64,000 nt of DNA from Pseudomonas sp. ACN8 (GCF_002303925.1 NZ_MRCS01000002.1:1-64000); one strand, 5' to 3'. Shown: positions 1 to 13,174, numbered from the stretch's first letter. The notes: generated by a model not told the origin, from the sequence alone. Numbers and translations: made by a program.

Positions 1-48
1 CCCGCACAAGGTCTGTTGGTGGATGCAGATTCTATGTACACCCTCGAT

Positions 49-73
49 CCATGTGGGCTTGCTCGCGAAGGCG
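49..73. repeat. Solitary degenerate REP element
   Basis: A single half of the REP family seen throughout the window (GTGGGCTTGCTCGCGAAGG), just downstream of the first gene's stop codon. It lacks the usual inverted partner within the window, and its core differs from the consensus at a few bases. The rest of positions 1-93 shows no gene. Confidence 0.55.
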
Positions 74-93
74 TCTTCACAACCAGCACAAAA

Positions 94-1080
94 TCACTTG
101 GGTTTTTTCTCTATCCGCAACGCCTTGGCCTTGGCTTCCACCAGCAGGTACATCACCACGGTAATCAACAGCGGCAGGATGAAATAAATCGCTCGATAGG
201 CCAGCAGTCCCGCCACCAGGCTGCCCCGCGAAGTCTCGTGTTGCAGCAGCGCCACAAACACTGCTTCCAGCACGCCGAGCCCGGCCGGTATGTGAGTGAT
301 GACCCCGGCGATGGCACTGATCAACAGCACGCCCAATACCAGCGGATAGTCCAGTTTGCTCGGCAGCAAGGTGAAAATCACCGCCGCCATCAGCGACCAG
401 TTCAGAGCCCCGAGGGCCAGTTGCAGCACCGCCATGCGCAGCGACGGCAAGTCAATTTCCATTCCGCGAATTGCCCACTCCCGACGCTTGGCAAACCGAC
501 ACGCCGCCAGGTACCCGGCGCTCAGCAGCAATAACAAAACCCCCACGCCTTGCAGCGTACTACTGCTGAGCTTCCAGCCCGGCGGCATGCGCACCAGCCC
601 GCTGCTGAACACGGCACCGGCAATCACCATGTAGCCGAACCAATTGGTCGCCAGGCTCAGGCCGAGGATTTTCGCGATGTTGCTCTTGCTGACCCCGAGC
701 CGCGAATACAACCGGTAACGCATGGCGATGCCGCCGACCCATGCGCTGAGGTTCAGGTTGAAGGCGTAGCTGATGATCCCCACCGGCAGGATCTGCTTCC
801 AGGTCAGGTTCTGGCGGATGTAGGTGCGGCCGATCAGGTCGAAGCAGGCGTACACCAGAAAACTCACCAGTGTCAGCCCCGACGCAATGATCAGTGTGCG
901 CACCTTGAAATCGGCCAGGTTTTCGAACACTTCGCTCCATTCGAGGCGCTGGGCGAGCATTGTGAACAGCACGATCAGCATCAGGAAAAACAGCATCGTC
1001 AGCGGTCGTTTCCAGCGGCTCCAATGCGACTTGCCAGGGCTTTTGGCGTGAGTTGTCGTGTTGGGTTCAGCGCGGTTCAT
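94..1080 (-). CDS. ybhN: YbhN/UPF0104-family inner-membrane protein
   Basis: 328-residue polytopic membrane protein of the family that resembles the flippase half of lysylphosphatidylglycerol synthase. About eight hydrophobic segments are visible, starting near residues 27-45, 62-82 and 100-120, with a final pair near 265-315. The N-terminus is short, basic and cytoplasmic-like, and the C-terminus is Lys/Arg-rich. It is the last gene of a minus-strand chain in which clsB overlaps its start by 14 bp. In enterobacteria ybhP-clsB-ybhN have the same order, so it probably works with cardiolipin synthase B in membrane-lipid handling. The substrate is not known from sequence. Start ATG at 1080. Confidence 0.85.
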   Translation of the reverse strand: MNRAEPNTTTHAKSPGKSHWSRWKRPLTMLFFLMLIVLFTMLAQRLEWSEVFENLADFKVRTLIIASGLTLVSFLVYACFDLIGRTYIRQNLTWKQILPVGIISYAFNLNLSAWVGGIAMRYRLYSRLGVSKSNIAKILGLSLATNWFGYMVIAGAVFSSGLVRMPPGWKLSSSTLQGVGVLLLLLSAGYLAACRFAKRREWAIRGMEIDLPSLRMAVLQLALGALNWSLMAAVIFTLLPSKLDYPLVLGVLLISAIAGVITHIPAGLGVLEAVFVALLQHETSRGSLVAGLLAYRAIYFILPLLITVVMYLLVEAKAKALRIEKKPK

Positions 1081-2359
1081 GGTCAGCGCTCCCGGTCGGA
1101 GGGGGGAAGGGTTTCAGGCGTGGTTTATGCGCCGGCAACCAACCGGCCCATGCCGGGAAATGCCGCAGGAAGTGAAATACCAGAAAACCGATGGTCATGT
1201 GCCAGACCCGCCCGCGTGGCGCGATGTCGTGAGACATGGCCTTGCAATGGTTGTCGCTGAGGTCTTCCAGGCGATCGAACAGAACTCGATTGAAGCCACG
1301 GTCGCGGATCAGCACGTTGGCTTCCAGATTCAGCGACAGGCTCAACGGGTCGAGGTTGCTCGAGCCTACGGTGCTCCAGTCCTCATCCACCAATGCGACC
1401 TTGCCGTGCAGCGGGCGGTCGCAATATTCGTAGATCTTTACCCCGGACTTGAGCAAGTAATCGTAGGTCATGCGCGCCGCAAGCCTGGCCACCCGCATGT
1501 CTGGCTGGCCCTGCAGGATCAGCCGCACATCCACGCCTCGGCGGGCCGCGTTGCGGATCTCGCGCAGCAAGCGGAAGCCGGGAAAGAAGTAGGCGTTGGC
1601 GATTACCACCCGACGCTGCGCCTGGCGCAATACCTGGCGGTAAACCTCCTCGATGTCGGTCTGGTGTTCCCCGTTGTCGCGGTACACCAGCCGCACCTGG
1701 CCGTCGTGGTCGCTGAAGGCCAGTTCCGAACGCCGCTGCCGACGGCGGTGCCACCAGTATCTGGCGTGCGCCGGGCGCCCGCATTGCAGCAGGGCAAAGT
1801 GATGGATATCGGCAACGGCCGGACCTTGTACTTCCACGGAATAATCCTGTTTGGCCTCGGGGCCGAAGTCGGCCAGATGATCGGCGGAAAAGTTGATCCC
1901 GCCGACGAACGCGACGGTGCCATCGACCACCACAATCTTGCGATGCAGGCGCCGAAACCAGTTGGTGCGGATGCCCAGGCGTTTCGGTGCCGGGTCGAAC
2001 ATTTGCAGGTGCACGCCGGCGACGGTCAGGGCGGTGAGGAACCCGGTACTCAGTTCACCGCAGCCAAAGCCGTCGAGGCTGACGGTGGTGCGCACGCCGC
2101 GTTGAGCGGCTTCGATCAGGATCTGTTGCAGCTCATTGCCGACCTTGTCCTCGAACAGAATGAAGGTTTCCAGCAGGATTTCACTTTGCGCCCGACGCAG
2201 GGCTTCAAACACCCGGGGAAAATACGCCTCACCGTTTTCCAGCAACTCGACCCGATTGCTGCCTTGCCAGCCGTATTCGACATCGACCGCAGTCGGCTCG
2301 AGGGAAGACGGGGCGGGGATGTGCTCCAGCGTGTTTTTTTCCATCGAGTGGCTGCTCAT
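1067..2359 (-). CDS. clsB: Cardiolipin synthase B (phospholipase D family)
   Basis: 430-residue phospholipase-D-superfamily enzyme that condenses phosphatidyl donors to make cardiolipin at the inner membrane. Two HKD motifs are visible: HRKIVVVDG in the first half and LHGKVALVDED in the second, each followed by the usual G(S/G)xN stretch (GGINFS, GSSNLDP). The reading frame stays open to 2743, but that extension lies inside the endonuclease gene. The ATG at 2359 forms an ATGA overlap with the upstream stop and gives normal family length, so I use it. It sits between the YbhP-like endonuclease gene and ybhN, the conserved ybhP-clsB-ybhN order, which supports ClsB over ClsA/ClsC. Confidence 0.92.
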   Translation of the reverse strand: MSSHSMEKNTLEHIPAPSSLEPTAVDVEYGWQGSNRVELLENGEAYFPRVFEALRRAQSEILLETFILFEDKVGNELQQILIEAAQRGVRTTVSLDGFGCGELSTGFLTALTVAGVHLQMFDPAPKRLGIRTNWFRRLHRKIVVVDGTVAFVGGINFSADHLADFGPEAKQDYSVEVQGPAVADIHHFALLQCGRPAHARYWWHRRRQRRSELAFSDHDGQVRLVYRDNGEHQTDIEEVYRQVLRQAQRRVVIANAYFFPGFRLLREIRNAARRGVDVRLILQGQPDMRVARLAARMTYDYLLKSGVKIYEYCDRPLHGKVALVDEDWSTVGSSNLDPLSLSLNLEANVLIRDRGFNRVLFDRLEDLSDNHCKAMSHDIAPRGRVWHMTIGFLVFHFLRHFPAWAGWLPAHKPRLKPFPPPTGSADHEPR

Positions 2360-3153
2360 AGCTCGATCTCCACCGACAGCGGGACGTGGTCGGAAAGGTG
2401 CGACCAGGGCCGGGAGGTCAGCACTTGCGGATGGCTGGCCTTGAGGTTGCGTACATAGATGCGGTCCAGGCGCAATGCCGGCCAGCGCGCGGGGAAACTG
2501 CGCGCCGGTTTGCCATGGTGCGCGGCGAAGACTTCGCGCAAACCGCTGGGCGTGAGCATTGCATCGGCGCGCAGGCGCCAATCGTTGAAGTCCCCGGCGA
2601 CAATCACCGGGGCATCGCCGGGCAGGGCGTCCAGGCGCTGGGCGAGCAGCTTCAGTTGCGCGGTGCGATGGGTTTCGAGCAACCCCAGGTGTACGCAAAT
2701 GGCATGCACTTCCTGGCCGTCGCCGGGCAAGCGCAGCACGCAATGCAAGAGACCGCGATTCTCGTGGCCGCTGAAGGACACGTCGAGGTTGTCGTGGCGG
2801 ATGATCTGGAACTTCGACAACAGCGCATTACCGTGATCGCCCGCCGGATACACCGCATTGCGGCCATAGGCGAACTGCGGCCACAGGCTGTCGGCGAGGA
2901 ACTCGTATTGCGGCATCGCCGGCCAGTTGGTGTAGCGCCTGGGATGCTGCTCGTGGGTGCCGTGGACTTCCTGCAAAAACACCACATCGGCAGATACGCT
3001 GCGCACCGCTTCACGCAGTTCCGGCAGGATGAAACGGCGGTTGAGCGCGGTGAAACCTTTATGGGTGTTGACCGTCAGCACGGTGAAGCTGCGTACTGTC
3101 GTGCTGATGGGTGTCTGCTCGTCCGTGACGCCGACCGGCTCGGGAATACTCAT
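2356..3153 (-). CDS. ybhP: Endonuclease/exonuclease/phosphatase-family protein (YbhP-like)
   Basis: 265 residues with the metal-dependent EEP fold. Visible motifs are an N-terminal VNTHKGF (Asn/His active-site strand), FLQEVHG with the metal-binding Glu, VAGDFNDWR (catalytic Asp-x-Asn), and the terminal SDHVPLSVEI Asp-His pair. All catalytic positions of the DNase I/sphingomyelinase-like family are kept. The substrate cannot be read from sequence; its fixed place before clsB suggests a lipid or phosphoester role rather than DNA repair (inference). It overlaps the DUF72 gene upstream and clsB downstream by 4 bp each, so translation is probably coupled. Confidence 0.85.
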   Translation of the reverse strand: MSIPEPVGVTDEQTPISTTVRSFTVLTVNTHKGFTALNRRFILPELREAVRSVSADVVFLQEVHGTHEQHPRRYTNWPAMPQYEFLADSLWPQFAYGRNAVYPAGDHGNALLSKFQIIRHDNLDVSFSGHENRGLLHCVLRLPGDGQEVHAICVHLGLLETHRTAQLKLLAQRLDALPGDAPVIVAGDFNDWRLRADAMLTPSGLREVFAAHHGKPARSFPARWPALRLDRIYVRNLKASHPQVLTSRPWSHLSDHVPLSVEIEL

Positions 3154-4076
3154 GGCAACACGCCCTCGGCGGCAGGCTCACCGGGGATGGTGGCGAGGTT
3201 TTTGTCGAGGTGCAGGCGTTGCAACAAATGGCGTGCATCAAAGGGGGCACGGACTTTGATGTCGTTATCGAAATAGCAGAACACCTCCCGGGATTTGCAC
3301 GCCTTTGGCCTCTGCCGGGGCGCAATCAATTGTGGATCATCCGGTTGTTGGCCGTGATGCCAGGCCTCGATTCGTTCGCCCCAGTGTTTTAGTGCCTGTG
3401 GGGTGTAACCGCTGGCATAAAGCGCTTCGGCACCATGCAGGCGCAGGTAGACGAAATCGCTGGTGATGTCTTCGCGGTACGGCCATTTACCTGCCGTGTC
3501 GGCGATGACCAGGGCCGTGTTGTAGCGCTTGAGCATGCGGACAAACAGCGGATCGACAAAACTGTCATGACGGATTTCCACGGCATGGCGCAAGGGCTTC
3601 TTTTTGTAAGCCTTCAGACTCGCATGACCGGTGACGTGGGAGTCGTGCTGGCGGGCGAGGGCGGCGGCCTGTTCGGTATTGCGGGGCAGTTGGTCGAGGA
3701 AGTTTTCGAACAACTCGACGTCGAATTTGAAGCTGGGCGGAAACTGCCAGAGGATCGGCCCGAGTTTTTCTTTCAACTCCAACACTCCGGACGCAAAAAA
3801 ATTCGCCAGCGGCTTGTGGATGTCCCGCAGCCGCTTGATATGGGTAATGAAGCGCGGGGCCTTGACGCTGAAGACGAAGTCGAGCGGGGTTTCGCCATAC
3901 CACTGGGCATAACGTTCGGGCCGTTGCAGCGCGTAGAACGATCCATTGATTTCGATGCTGTTGACCGCCCGCGAGGCGAACTGCAATTCGCGCCTTTGGG
4001 TCAGGCCCCTGGGGTAGAAGTCTCCCCGCCAGGGCGTATAGCGCCAGCCTGAAATACCGATATGAATCGCCGCCAT
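3150..4076 (-). CDS. DUF72 (YecE-like) protein
   Basis: 308-residue DUF72 protein, a TIM-barrel-like family of unknown biochemical role. The N-terminus (IGISGWRYTPWRGDFYPRG) and the following SIEINGSFYALQ are family hallmarks, as are the later FVYLRLHGAEALY and CYFDNDIKVRAPFDA stretches. No catalytic residue assignment is established for the family. It heads the minus-strand chain with the EEP gene, clsB and ybhN, overlapping the EEP gene by 4 bp. Start ATG at 4076; no strong ribosome-binding site is evident before it. Confidence 0.85.
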   Translation of the reverse strand: MAAIHIGISGWRYTPWRGDFYPRGLTQRRELQFASRAVNSIEINGSFYALQRPERYAQWYGETPLDFVFSVKAPRFITHIKRLRDIHKPLANFFASGVLELKEKLGPILWQFPPSFKFDVELFENFLDQLPRNTEQAAALARQHDSHVTGHASLKAYKKKPLRHAVEIRHDSFVDPLFVRMLKRYNTALVIADTAGKWPYREDITSDFVYLRLHGAEALYASGYTPQALKHWGERIEAWHHGQQPDDPQLIAPRQRPKACKSREVFCYFDNDIKVRAPFDARHLLQRLHLDKNLATIPGEPAAEGVLP

Positions 4077-4197
4077 GTCGCCTCCGGTCTTACAGCCCCT
4101 GTCTTGAGATGACTACGAGGCTGCGGCGAAAGTTTCGATGGCGCTACGGACGGTCCCCCGACCCTCGGTCATTCAGAAAAATACTGGATGGGGCATT

Positions 4198-4224
4198 TGA
4201 TATTTGCGCCCAAGGCAAATATCA
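4198..4224. repeat. Perfect inverted repeat upstream of the MscS gene
   Basis: TGATATTTGC and its exact reverse complement flank a 7-bp spacer (GCCCAAG). It lies about 100 bp upstream of the chosen TTG start of the mechanosensitive channel gene, in an AT-rich patch between two divergent genes. A dyad of this size could be an operator or a hairpin. There is no T-tract, so a terminator is unlikely. Confidence 0.5.
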
Positions 4225-4322
4225 CGAGTACGAGTGCTAGTCTGTGCCGAGGGGGCCATATCCGAACTTGCCCGGCATTTCTCGATCAGTTCCATACAGA
4301 CACAGCCAAAGGAGCGGGTGCT

Positions 4323-6452
4323 TTGATCAGGCTCAAGACCGCGATACTGCTGGGAGCGTTGCTGTTTGTGGGCAGCGAGCAACTGGAAGCCGCCGCGATA
4401 CCGGGGCTGCCCGCCACCGCGACCGCCGCGACGCCTCCGGCACACCCCGAACCGCTGGTGCAAGGCGGGTTACTGGGGGCCATCAGTACAAGCATTGACG
4501 AGGTCCAGACCAAACTCGATCTCAACGAAAACCTCGTCGACGTCTGGCGTCTGCGTGCCGGCCTCGCGGTCGATGAAGTGGATCAGTTGGTCAATCAGCC
4601 TTCGGCCCGTTCGCCCTGGAGCGTCGCCGGCGATTTCCTGTTGCTGACCTGCGTGTGGACGGTGGTGTTTGCCTGTCTTTGGCTGCTCGGGCGGATGGCC
4701 GCCAGGCGCCTGTGCGAGCATCGTCTGCTGCTCAGTCGTGAACGGGGCCAGGCGTTGCTCGGTTATGTGCTGCCCTACACCCTTGCGGCGGTGATCAGTC
4801 TGCCGTTGACGATTTATGCCAGCCAGTTTTTGCCGATATCGGCGGGACGGGCGCTGGCGCTGTGTCTGGCTTATGCCGCCAGCGCGGGGATATTTGCCGG
4901 GTCATTGGTGCTGTCGCTGGTAGTGGTGTTCAATGCCGGGCACAAGCGGCGGGCGGTGCAGATCATTCGCGACAAGAGTCCCCGCCCCTTGTTCGCTATC
5001 GGCTTTCTGGTGGCATTGAGCGATGCCCTGACCAGTCCGCAGATCGCCCATCAACTGGGCAACAATCTCACCGGCAGCATCGCTGTGTTCACCGGGTTGG
5101 CAGCGTCGATGTCCTTCGGTTTGCTGGTGATCCGCATGCGCCGCCCGGTCGCCCATGTGATCCGTATTTTGCCGCTGGCCCAGCGCCTCAGGCAGCCGGC
5201 GTTGCGTGAAACCCTGCGGATATTTTCCGGGCTCTGGTATTGGCCGATTCTGTTGATGGTACTGGTTTCGATCATCAACCTGATCGGCGCAGGGGTGGAC
5301 AATCAGAGAGTGCTGCGCAGCGCCTTGTTCACCACGGTGTTGCTGATTGCCACGGTGTTTCTCAGCACCACGCTGCATCATTTGTTCAAGGCCCGCAGCG
5401 AAGCGGACCTGCGCCGCAGCGGCGCTTACAAAGAGCGTTTTCTCAACCTGTCCCATGCTTTGTTGCGCATCGGCATGGCCATCGTGTTCATCGATATCCT
5501 CGGGCGGATCTGGGGCGTGTCGCTGTTCGAATTCGCGGTGAGCAATGCCGTGGGCCGGGCGATCAGTGATTCTCTGAGCCATATCGGTCTGATCCTGCTG
5601 GTGACCTGGATGGTCTGGGTGGTGCTCGACACGGCGATTCAGGAAGCACTGAAGCCACCGACCAACAAGCGCTCGGCGCGCCAGCCGAGTACGCGGGTGA
5701 AAACCATCCTGCCGCTGTTGCGCAACGCGATCAAAATCATCCTGGTGGTGATTTGCGCGATCACCACCATGGCCAACCTGGGGATCAACGTCGCGCCGTT
5801 CCTGGCCGGTGCCGGGGTCATCGGCCTGGCGATCGGTTTCGGTTCCCAGCAACTGGTGCAGGATGTGATTACCGGGCTGTTCATCATCATCGAAGACACC
5901 CTGTCCATCGGTGACTGGGTGGTGCTCGATTCCGGTCACGCAGGCACCGTCGAAGGCCTGACCATCCGCACCTTGCGCCTGCGCGACGGCAAGGGATTCG
6001 TGCACTCGGTGCCGTTCGGGCAGATCAAGGCCGTGACCAACCAATCGCGGCAATTCGCCTATGCGTTTTTCTCGGTGCAATTTACCTACGATACCGATGT
6101 CGACAAGGCCATCGAACTGATCCGCGAGGCCGGGCATTCCATCAGCAACGATCCCTTCCTGCGCTACAACCTGCAAGGGCCGCTGGATGTGTTTGGCGTC
6201 GACAGGATGGACCTCAACGGTGTGGTGCTGACCGCGCAATTTCGCACGGTGTCCGGTGGTCAATACGCGGTGAGCCGGGCCTTCAACCAGCGTTTGAAAA
6301 AGCTTGTGGATAACTGCCCGTGGGTGAACTTCGCGCAGACTTATCCACAGCAGGCGCTGGTTCCGAGGCATCCGGTCGAGCCGCTACCCGAGGCGGGGCA
6401 TGAGCCGGATCACTCGGCGGTGCTGATGCCGGATCGGCCACGGTCTCAATAG
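4323..6452 (+). CDS. Large MscS-family mechanosensitive channel (YbiO-like)
   Basis: About 709 residues. The frame is open from 4188, but a TTG at 4323 is preceded by AAAGGAG at suitable spacing and begins a clean signal peptide (IRLKTAILLGALLFVG, then AAA), so I take it as the start. A periplasmic segment is followed by many transmembrane helices. The MscS core is visible near the C-terminus: the glycine/alanine-rich pore helix GAGVIGLAIGFGSQQLVQD, then FIIIEDTLSIGDWV and the beta domain EGLTIRTLRLRDGKG. Such channels release solutes on hypo-osmotic shock. Length and topology fit YbiO-type rather than the small MscS. The gene stands alone. Confidence 0.85.
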   Translation: MIRLKTAILLGALLFVGSEQLEAAAIPGLPATATAATPPAHPEPLVQGGLLGAISTSIDEVQTKLDLNENLVDVWRLRAGLAVDEVDQLVNQPSARSPWSVAGDFLLLTCVWTVVFACLWLLGRMAARRLCEHRLLLSRERGQALLGYVLPYTLAAVISLPLTIYASQFLPISAGRALALCLAYAASAGIFAGSLVLSLVVVFNAGHKRRAVQIIRDKSPRPLFAIGFLVALSDALTSPQIAHQLGNNLTGSIAVFTGLAASMSFGLLVIRMRRPVAHVIRILPLAQRLRQPALRETLRIFSGLWYWPILLMVLVSIINLIGAGVDNQRVLRSALFTTVLLIATVFLSTTLHHLFKARSEADLRRSGAYKERFLNLSHALLRIGMAIVFIDILGRIWGVSLFEFAVSNAVGRAISDSLSHIGLILLVTWMVWVVLDTAIQEALKPPTNKRSARQPSTRVKTILPLLRNAIKIILVVICAITTMANLGINVAPFLAGAGVIGLAIGFGSQQLVQDVITGLFIIIEDTLSIGDWVVLDSGHAGTVEGLTIRTLRLRDGKGFVHSVPFGQIKAVTNQSRQFAYAFFSVQFTYDTDVDKAIELIREAGHSISNDPFLRYNLQGPLDVFGVDRMDLNGVVLTAQFRTVSGGQYAVSRAFNQRLKKLVDNCPWVNFAQTYPQQALVPRHPVEPLPEAGHEPDHSAVLMPDRPRSQ

Positions 6453-6470
6453 TTTTTTTGGCTGCTCTGG

Positions 6471-6556
6471 CCTCATCGCGAGCAGGCTCGCTCCTACAGG
6501 GGGATTTGTGAACGACACAGATCAATTGTAGGAGTGAGCCCTGCTCGCGATGAAGC
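6471..6556. repeat. REP pair (inverted REP doublet)
   Basis: Two inverted copies of the local REP unit (CATCGCGAGCAGGCTCGCTC and its complement) around a spacer of about 35 bp. It separates the MscS gene from the convergent lhr gene. The second copy carries small changes (GAGTGAGCCCTGCTCGCGATG). Confidence 0.8.
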
Positions 6557-6570
6557 CCGATAAAACACCC

Positions 6571-10878
<4,308 letters not shown>

Positions 10879-10944
10879 GCAGCAATTTATGCGGGTGGGA
10901 ACGGGAAGTTGCAAGTACCGCTCAAGACCTTCGCTGGTCTTCAG

Positions 10945-11028
10945 GGCCTCTTCGCGAGCAGGCTCGCTCCCACAGAGGGGTGGTGAACACAAATCCTTTG
11001 TGGGAGCGAGCCTGCTCGCGAAGAGGCC
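10945..11028. repeat. REP pair, nearly perfect palindrome
   Basis: GGCCTCTTCGCGAGCAGGCT at the left is matched by its exact complement at the right, around a short spacer. The whole 84-bp unit can fold as one long hairpin. It lies just upstream of the lhr start, between two divergent genes. Confidence 0.85.
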
Positions 11029-11120
11029 AGAGACAGCACCACAAATCCAGGGCATCTACACTTTACGGGTGACGGTTGCGCACTAAACCCGCAAAATGCA
11101 ACGATTCCGGCAATTACCAA

Positions 11121-11144
11121 CGACATCGCCTGGGGGCGATGTCG
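11121..11144. repeat. Ten-bp perfect hairpin in the epimerase leader
   Basis: CGACATCGCC, loop TGGG, then GGCGATGTCG, ending about 40 bp before the ATG at 11185. It is not followed by a T-tract, so it is not an obvious terminator. It could be an RNA leader structure or an operator for the two nucleotide-sugar genes. Confidence 0.5.
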
Positions 11145-11184
11145 ATAAAGCCATTGTTTCAATCAGACTGGGCCTGCTGACTCT

Positions 11185-12069
11185 ATGCGAATGCGCCTTA
11201 TGTTACTGGGCGGCGGAAATGCCCTTGGGCAGGCGCTGATTCGCCTCGGTGCGGAGGAAGACATCGGCTTCCTCGCCCCCCGCCCGCCCGAAGACGGCTG
11301 GGATGCCGCGAGCCTGACACAACTGCTCGACGACACCCGTCCCGATGCATTGATCAACCTTGCCTACTACTTCGACTGGTTTCAGGCCGAGGCGGTGAGC
11401 GAACAGCGTCTGGCCAGCCAGGAGCGTGCGATCGAGCGTCTGGCGGAACTGTGCCAGCACCACAACATCGTGCTGCTGCAACCTTCCAGCTATCGCGTGT
11501 TCGACGGCTCCCGTGCCACCGCCTACAGCGAAAAAGACGAACCGGTGCCTTTGGGCCTGCGCGGTCAGGCGTTGTGGCGAATCGAACAAAGCGTTCGCGC
11601 CACCTGCCCGCAACACGTGCTGTTGCGTTTCGGCTGGCTGCTGGACGACAGCCCGGATGGCACCCTTGGCCGCTTCCTCGCCCGTGCCGAACAACCTGAA
11701 GAATTGCTGATGGCCGACGACCGGCGCGGCAATCCGACGCCGGTCGACGATGCCGCCCGTGTGATCATTTCTGTGCTCAAACAACTCGATTGCGCCGCGC
11801 CGCTGTGGGGCACCTACCACTACGCCGGGCATGAGGCGACCACGCCGCTGGCGCTGGGGCAGGCGATTCTGACCGAAGCCCGCAGCCTGCATCCGCTGGC
11901 CATCGAAGCCCCGACCGCCCAGGCCCACGCCGCGCGTCCGGATGCCGCCGAAGAACCGCAACACGCGGTCTTGGCCTGCAAGAAAATTCTGCACACCTTC
12001 GGGATCAAACCGCGCGCCTGGCGTGCGGCGCTTCCCGGTCTACTGGACAGGTTCTATCGCCATGGCTGA
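11185..12069 (+). CDS. RmlD-like NAD(P)-binding protein with a degenerate active site
   Basis: 294-residue extended short-chain dehydrogenase resembling dTDP-4-dehydrorhamnose reductase (RmlD). The nucleotide-binding loop is GGGNALGQAL and the RmlD-type 'xSxYxVFDG' strand is present as SSYRVFDG. The catalytic Tyr-x-x-x-Lys expected about 25 residues later is missing: the aligned stretch reads LRGQALWRIE, where RmlD has VYGETKLAGE. It may therefore bind a nucleotide sugar without reducing it, or use another mechanism (inference). It overlaps the next gene, an intact epimerase, by 8 bp, so the two are probably made together. In P. aeruginosa a similar pair sits next to oprG. Confidence 0.75.
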   Translation: MRMRLMLLGGGNALGQALIRLGAEEDIGFLAPRPPEDGWDAASLTQLLDDTRPDALINLAYYFDWFQAEAVSEQRLASQERAIERLAELCQHHNIVLLQPSSYRVFDGSRATAYSEKDEPVPLGLRGQALWRIEQSVRATCPQHVLLRFGWLLDDSPDGTLGRFLARAEQPEELLMADDRRGNPTPVDDAARVIISVLKQLDCAAPLWGTYHYAGHEATTPLALGQAILTEARSLHPLAIEAPTAQAHAARPDAAEEPQHAVLACKKILHTFGIKPRAWRAALPGLLDRFYRHG

Positions 12070-12991
12070 CGGCCCCGTTTTGATCACCGGTGGTGCCGGT
12101 TTCATTGGTTCACACCTGACCGACGCGCTGCTTGCCAAGGGCCATGCGGTGCGGATTCTCGATGATCTGTCCACCGGCAAGCGCAGCAATCTGCCGCTGG
12201 ACAATCCCAGGGTCGAACTGGTCGTCGGCGACGTGGCCGATGCGGCTTTGGTTGCCCGGGCGATGTCCGGATGCAGCGCCGTGGCGCATCTGGCCGCCGT
12301 GGCTTCGGTGCAGGCCTCGGTGGACGATCCGGTGCGCACACACCAGAGCAACTTCATCGGCACGCTGAACGTCTGCGAAGCCATGCGCCAGGCCGGGGTC
12401 AAACGCGTGCTGTTTGCCTCCAGTGCGGCGGTGTATGGCAACAATGGCGAAGGTGAGTCGATCGACGAGGACACGCCCAAGGCGCCCCTGACGCCTTACG
12501 CGGTGGACAAGCTGGCCAGCGAGCATTACTTCGACTTTTATCGCCGCCAGCATGGTCTGGAACCGGTGATTTTCCGCTTCTTCAACATCTTCGGCCCGCG
12601 CCAGGATCCGTCCTCGCCGTACTCCGGGGTGATCAGCATTTTCAGCGAGCGCGCACTCAAGGGCTTGCCGATCACGGTGTTTGGCGATGGCGAGCAGACC
12701 CGGGATTTTGTCTACGTCGAAGACCTGGTCGACTTGCTGGTGCAGGCCATCGAAATGCCCCAGGTCGAAGTCGGTGCGGTCAACGTTGGCTGGAACCAGG
12801 CGACGACCCTTAAGCAAATGCTCGAAGCGCTCGAAGCCGTGGTCGGCAAGTTGCCACCGGTGAGCTACGGCCCGGCGCGCTCCGGTGACATTCGTCATTC
12901 CCGGGCGAATAACCGGCGCCTGTTGGAGCGCTTCAGTACCACGGAGCAGACATCGATGCGCGTGGGGCTGGCGCGGTTGCTGGGGCGATAG
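12062..12991 (+). CDS. NAD-dependent nucleotide-sugar epimerase/dehydratase
   Basis: 309-residue extended SDR of the UDP-glucose 4-epimerase type. It has the Rossmann motif TGGAGFIGSHL at residues 8-18, the NAD-stabilising HLAAVASV, and a complete catalytic motif YAVDK with the upstream serine strand FASSAAVYG. The C-terminal substrate region includes FFNIFGPRQDPSSPYSGV, typical of sugar-nucleotide epimerases. The frame is open from 11942, but ATG 12062 begins exactly at the Rossmann strand and overlaps the RmlD-like stop by 8 bp. It probably modifies an NDP-sugar for surface polysaccharide; the exact substrate is not evident. A strong terminator follows at 13012. Confidence 0.85.
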   Translation: MADGPVLITGGAGFIGSHLTDALLAKGHAVRILDDLSTGKRSNLPLDNPRVELVVGDVADAALVARAMSGCSAVAHLAAVASVQASVDDPVRTHQSNFIGTLNVCEAMRQAGVKRVLFASSAAVYGNNGEGESIDEDTPKAPLTPYAVDKLASEHYFDFYRRQHGLEPVIFRFFNIFGPRQDPSSPYSGVISIFSERALKGLPITVFGDGEQTRDFVYVEDLVDLLVQAIEMPQVEVGAVNVGWNQATTLKQMLEALEAVVGKLPPVSYGPARSGDIRHSRANNRRLLERFSTTEQTSMRVGLARLLGR

Positions 12992-13011
12992 ATCGCTTCC
13001 ATGCGGACATG

Positions 13012-13041
13012 AAAAAGGCGCCTTTTTACAGGCGCCTTTTT
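13012..13041 (+). terminator. Intrinsic terminator after the epimerase gene
   Basis: AAAAAGGCGCC, a short loop, then GGCGCCTTTTT. The GC-rich stem is flanked by A and T tracts, 20 bp after the epimerase stop. The symmetry allows termination on both strands. Confidence 0.85.
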
Positions 13042-13072
13042 CACGGCCGGAATTTACCTGATGCAGGTAGAT

Positions 13073-13117
13073 TCCCTGTGGCGAGGGGGCTTCCCCCGTT
13101 CGACTACAAAGCAGTCG
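13073..13117. repeat. REP-like element of a second family
   Basis: CCTGTGGCGAGGGGGCTTCC followed by CCCGTTCG and CAGTCG. A GGGGG/CCCCC mini-hairpin sits in a context (TGTGGCGAGGG...) typical of another repeat family of fluorescent pseudomonads. Only one copy is in this window, so assignment rests on recall of that family. Confidence 0.45.
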
Positions 13118-13174
13118 CCGTCAGTATTTAGTCTGTTCGCCACCAAGCCTCATTCACCACCACGTGAACGTTCT

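Noticed and set aside
1058..2458. 466-codon plus-strand frame inside clsB
   Set aside because: Antisense to both HKD motifs; no protein family recognised.
2360..2743. N-terminal extension of ClsB
   Set aside because: It lies inside the endonuclease gene in another frame; the ATGA-overlap start at 2359 gives the normal length.
10879..11055. N-terminal extension of Lhr
   Set aside because: The extra 59 codons translate a REP pair; the conserved protein starts at 10878.
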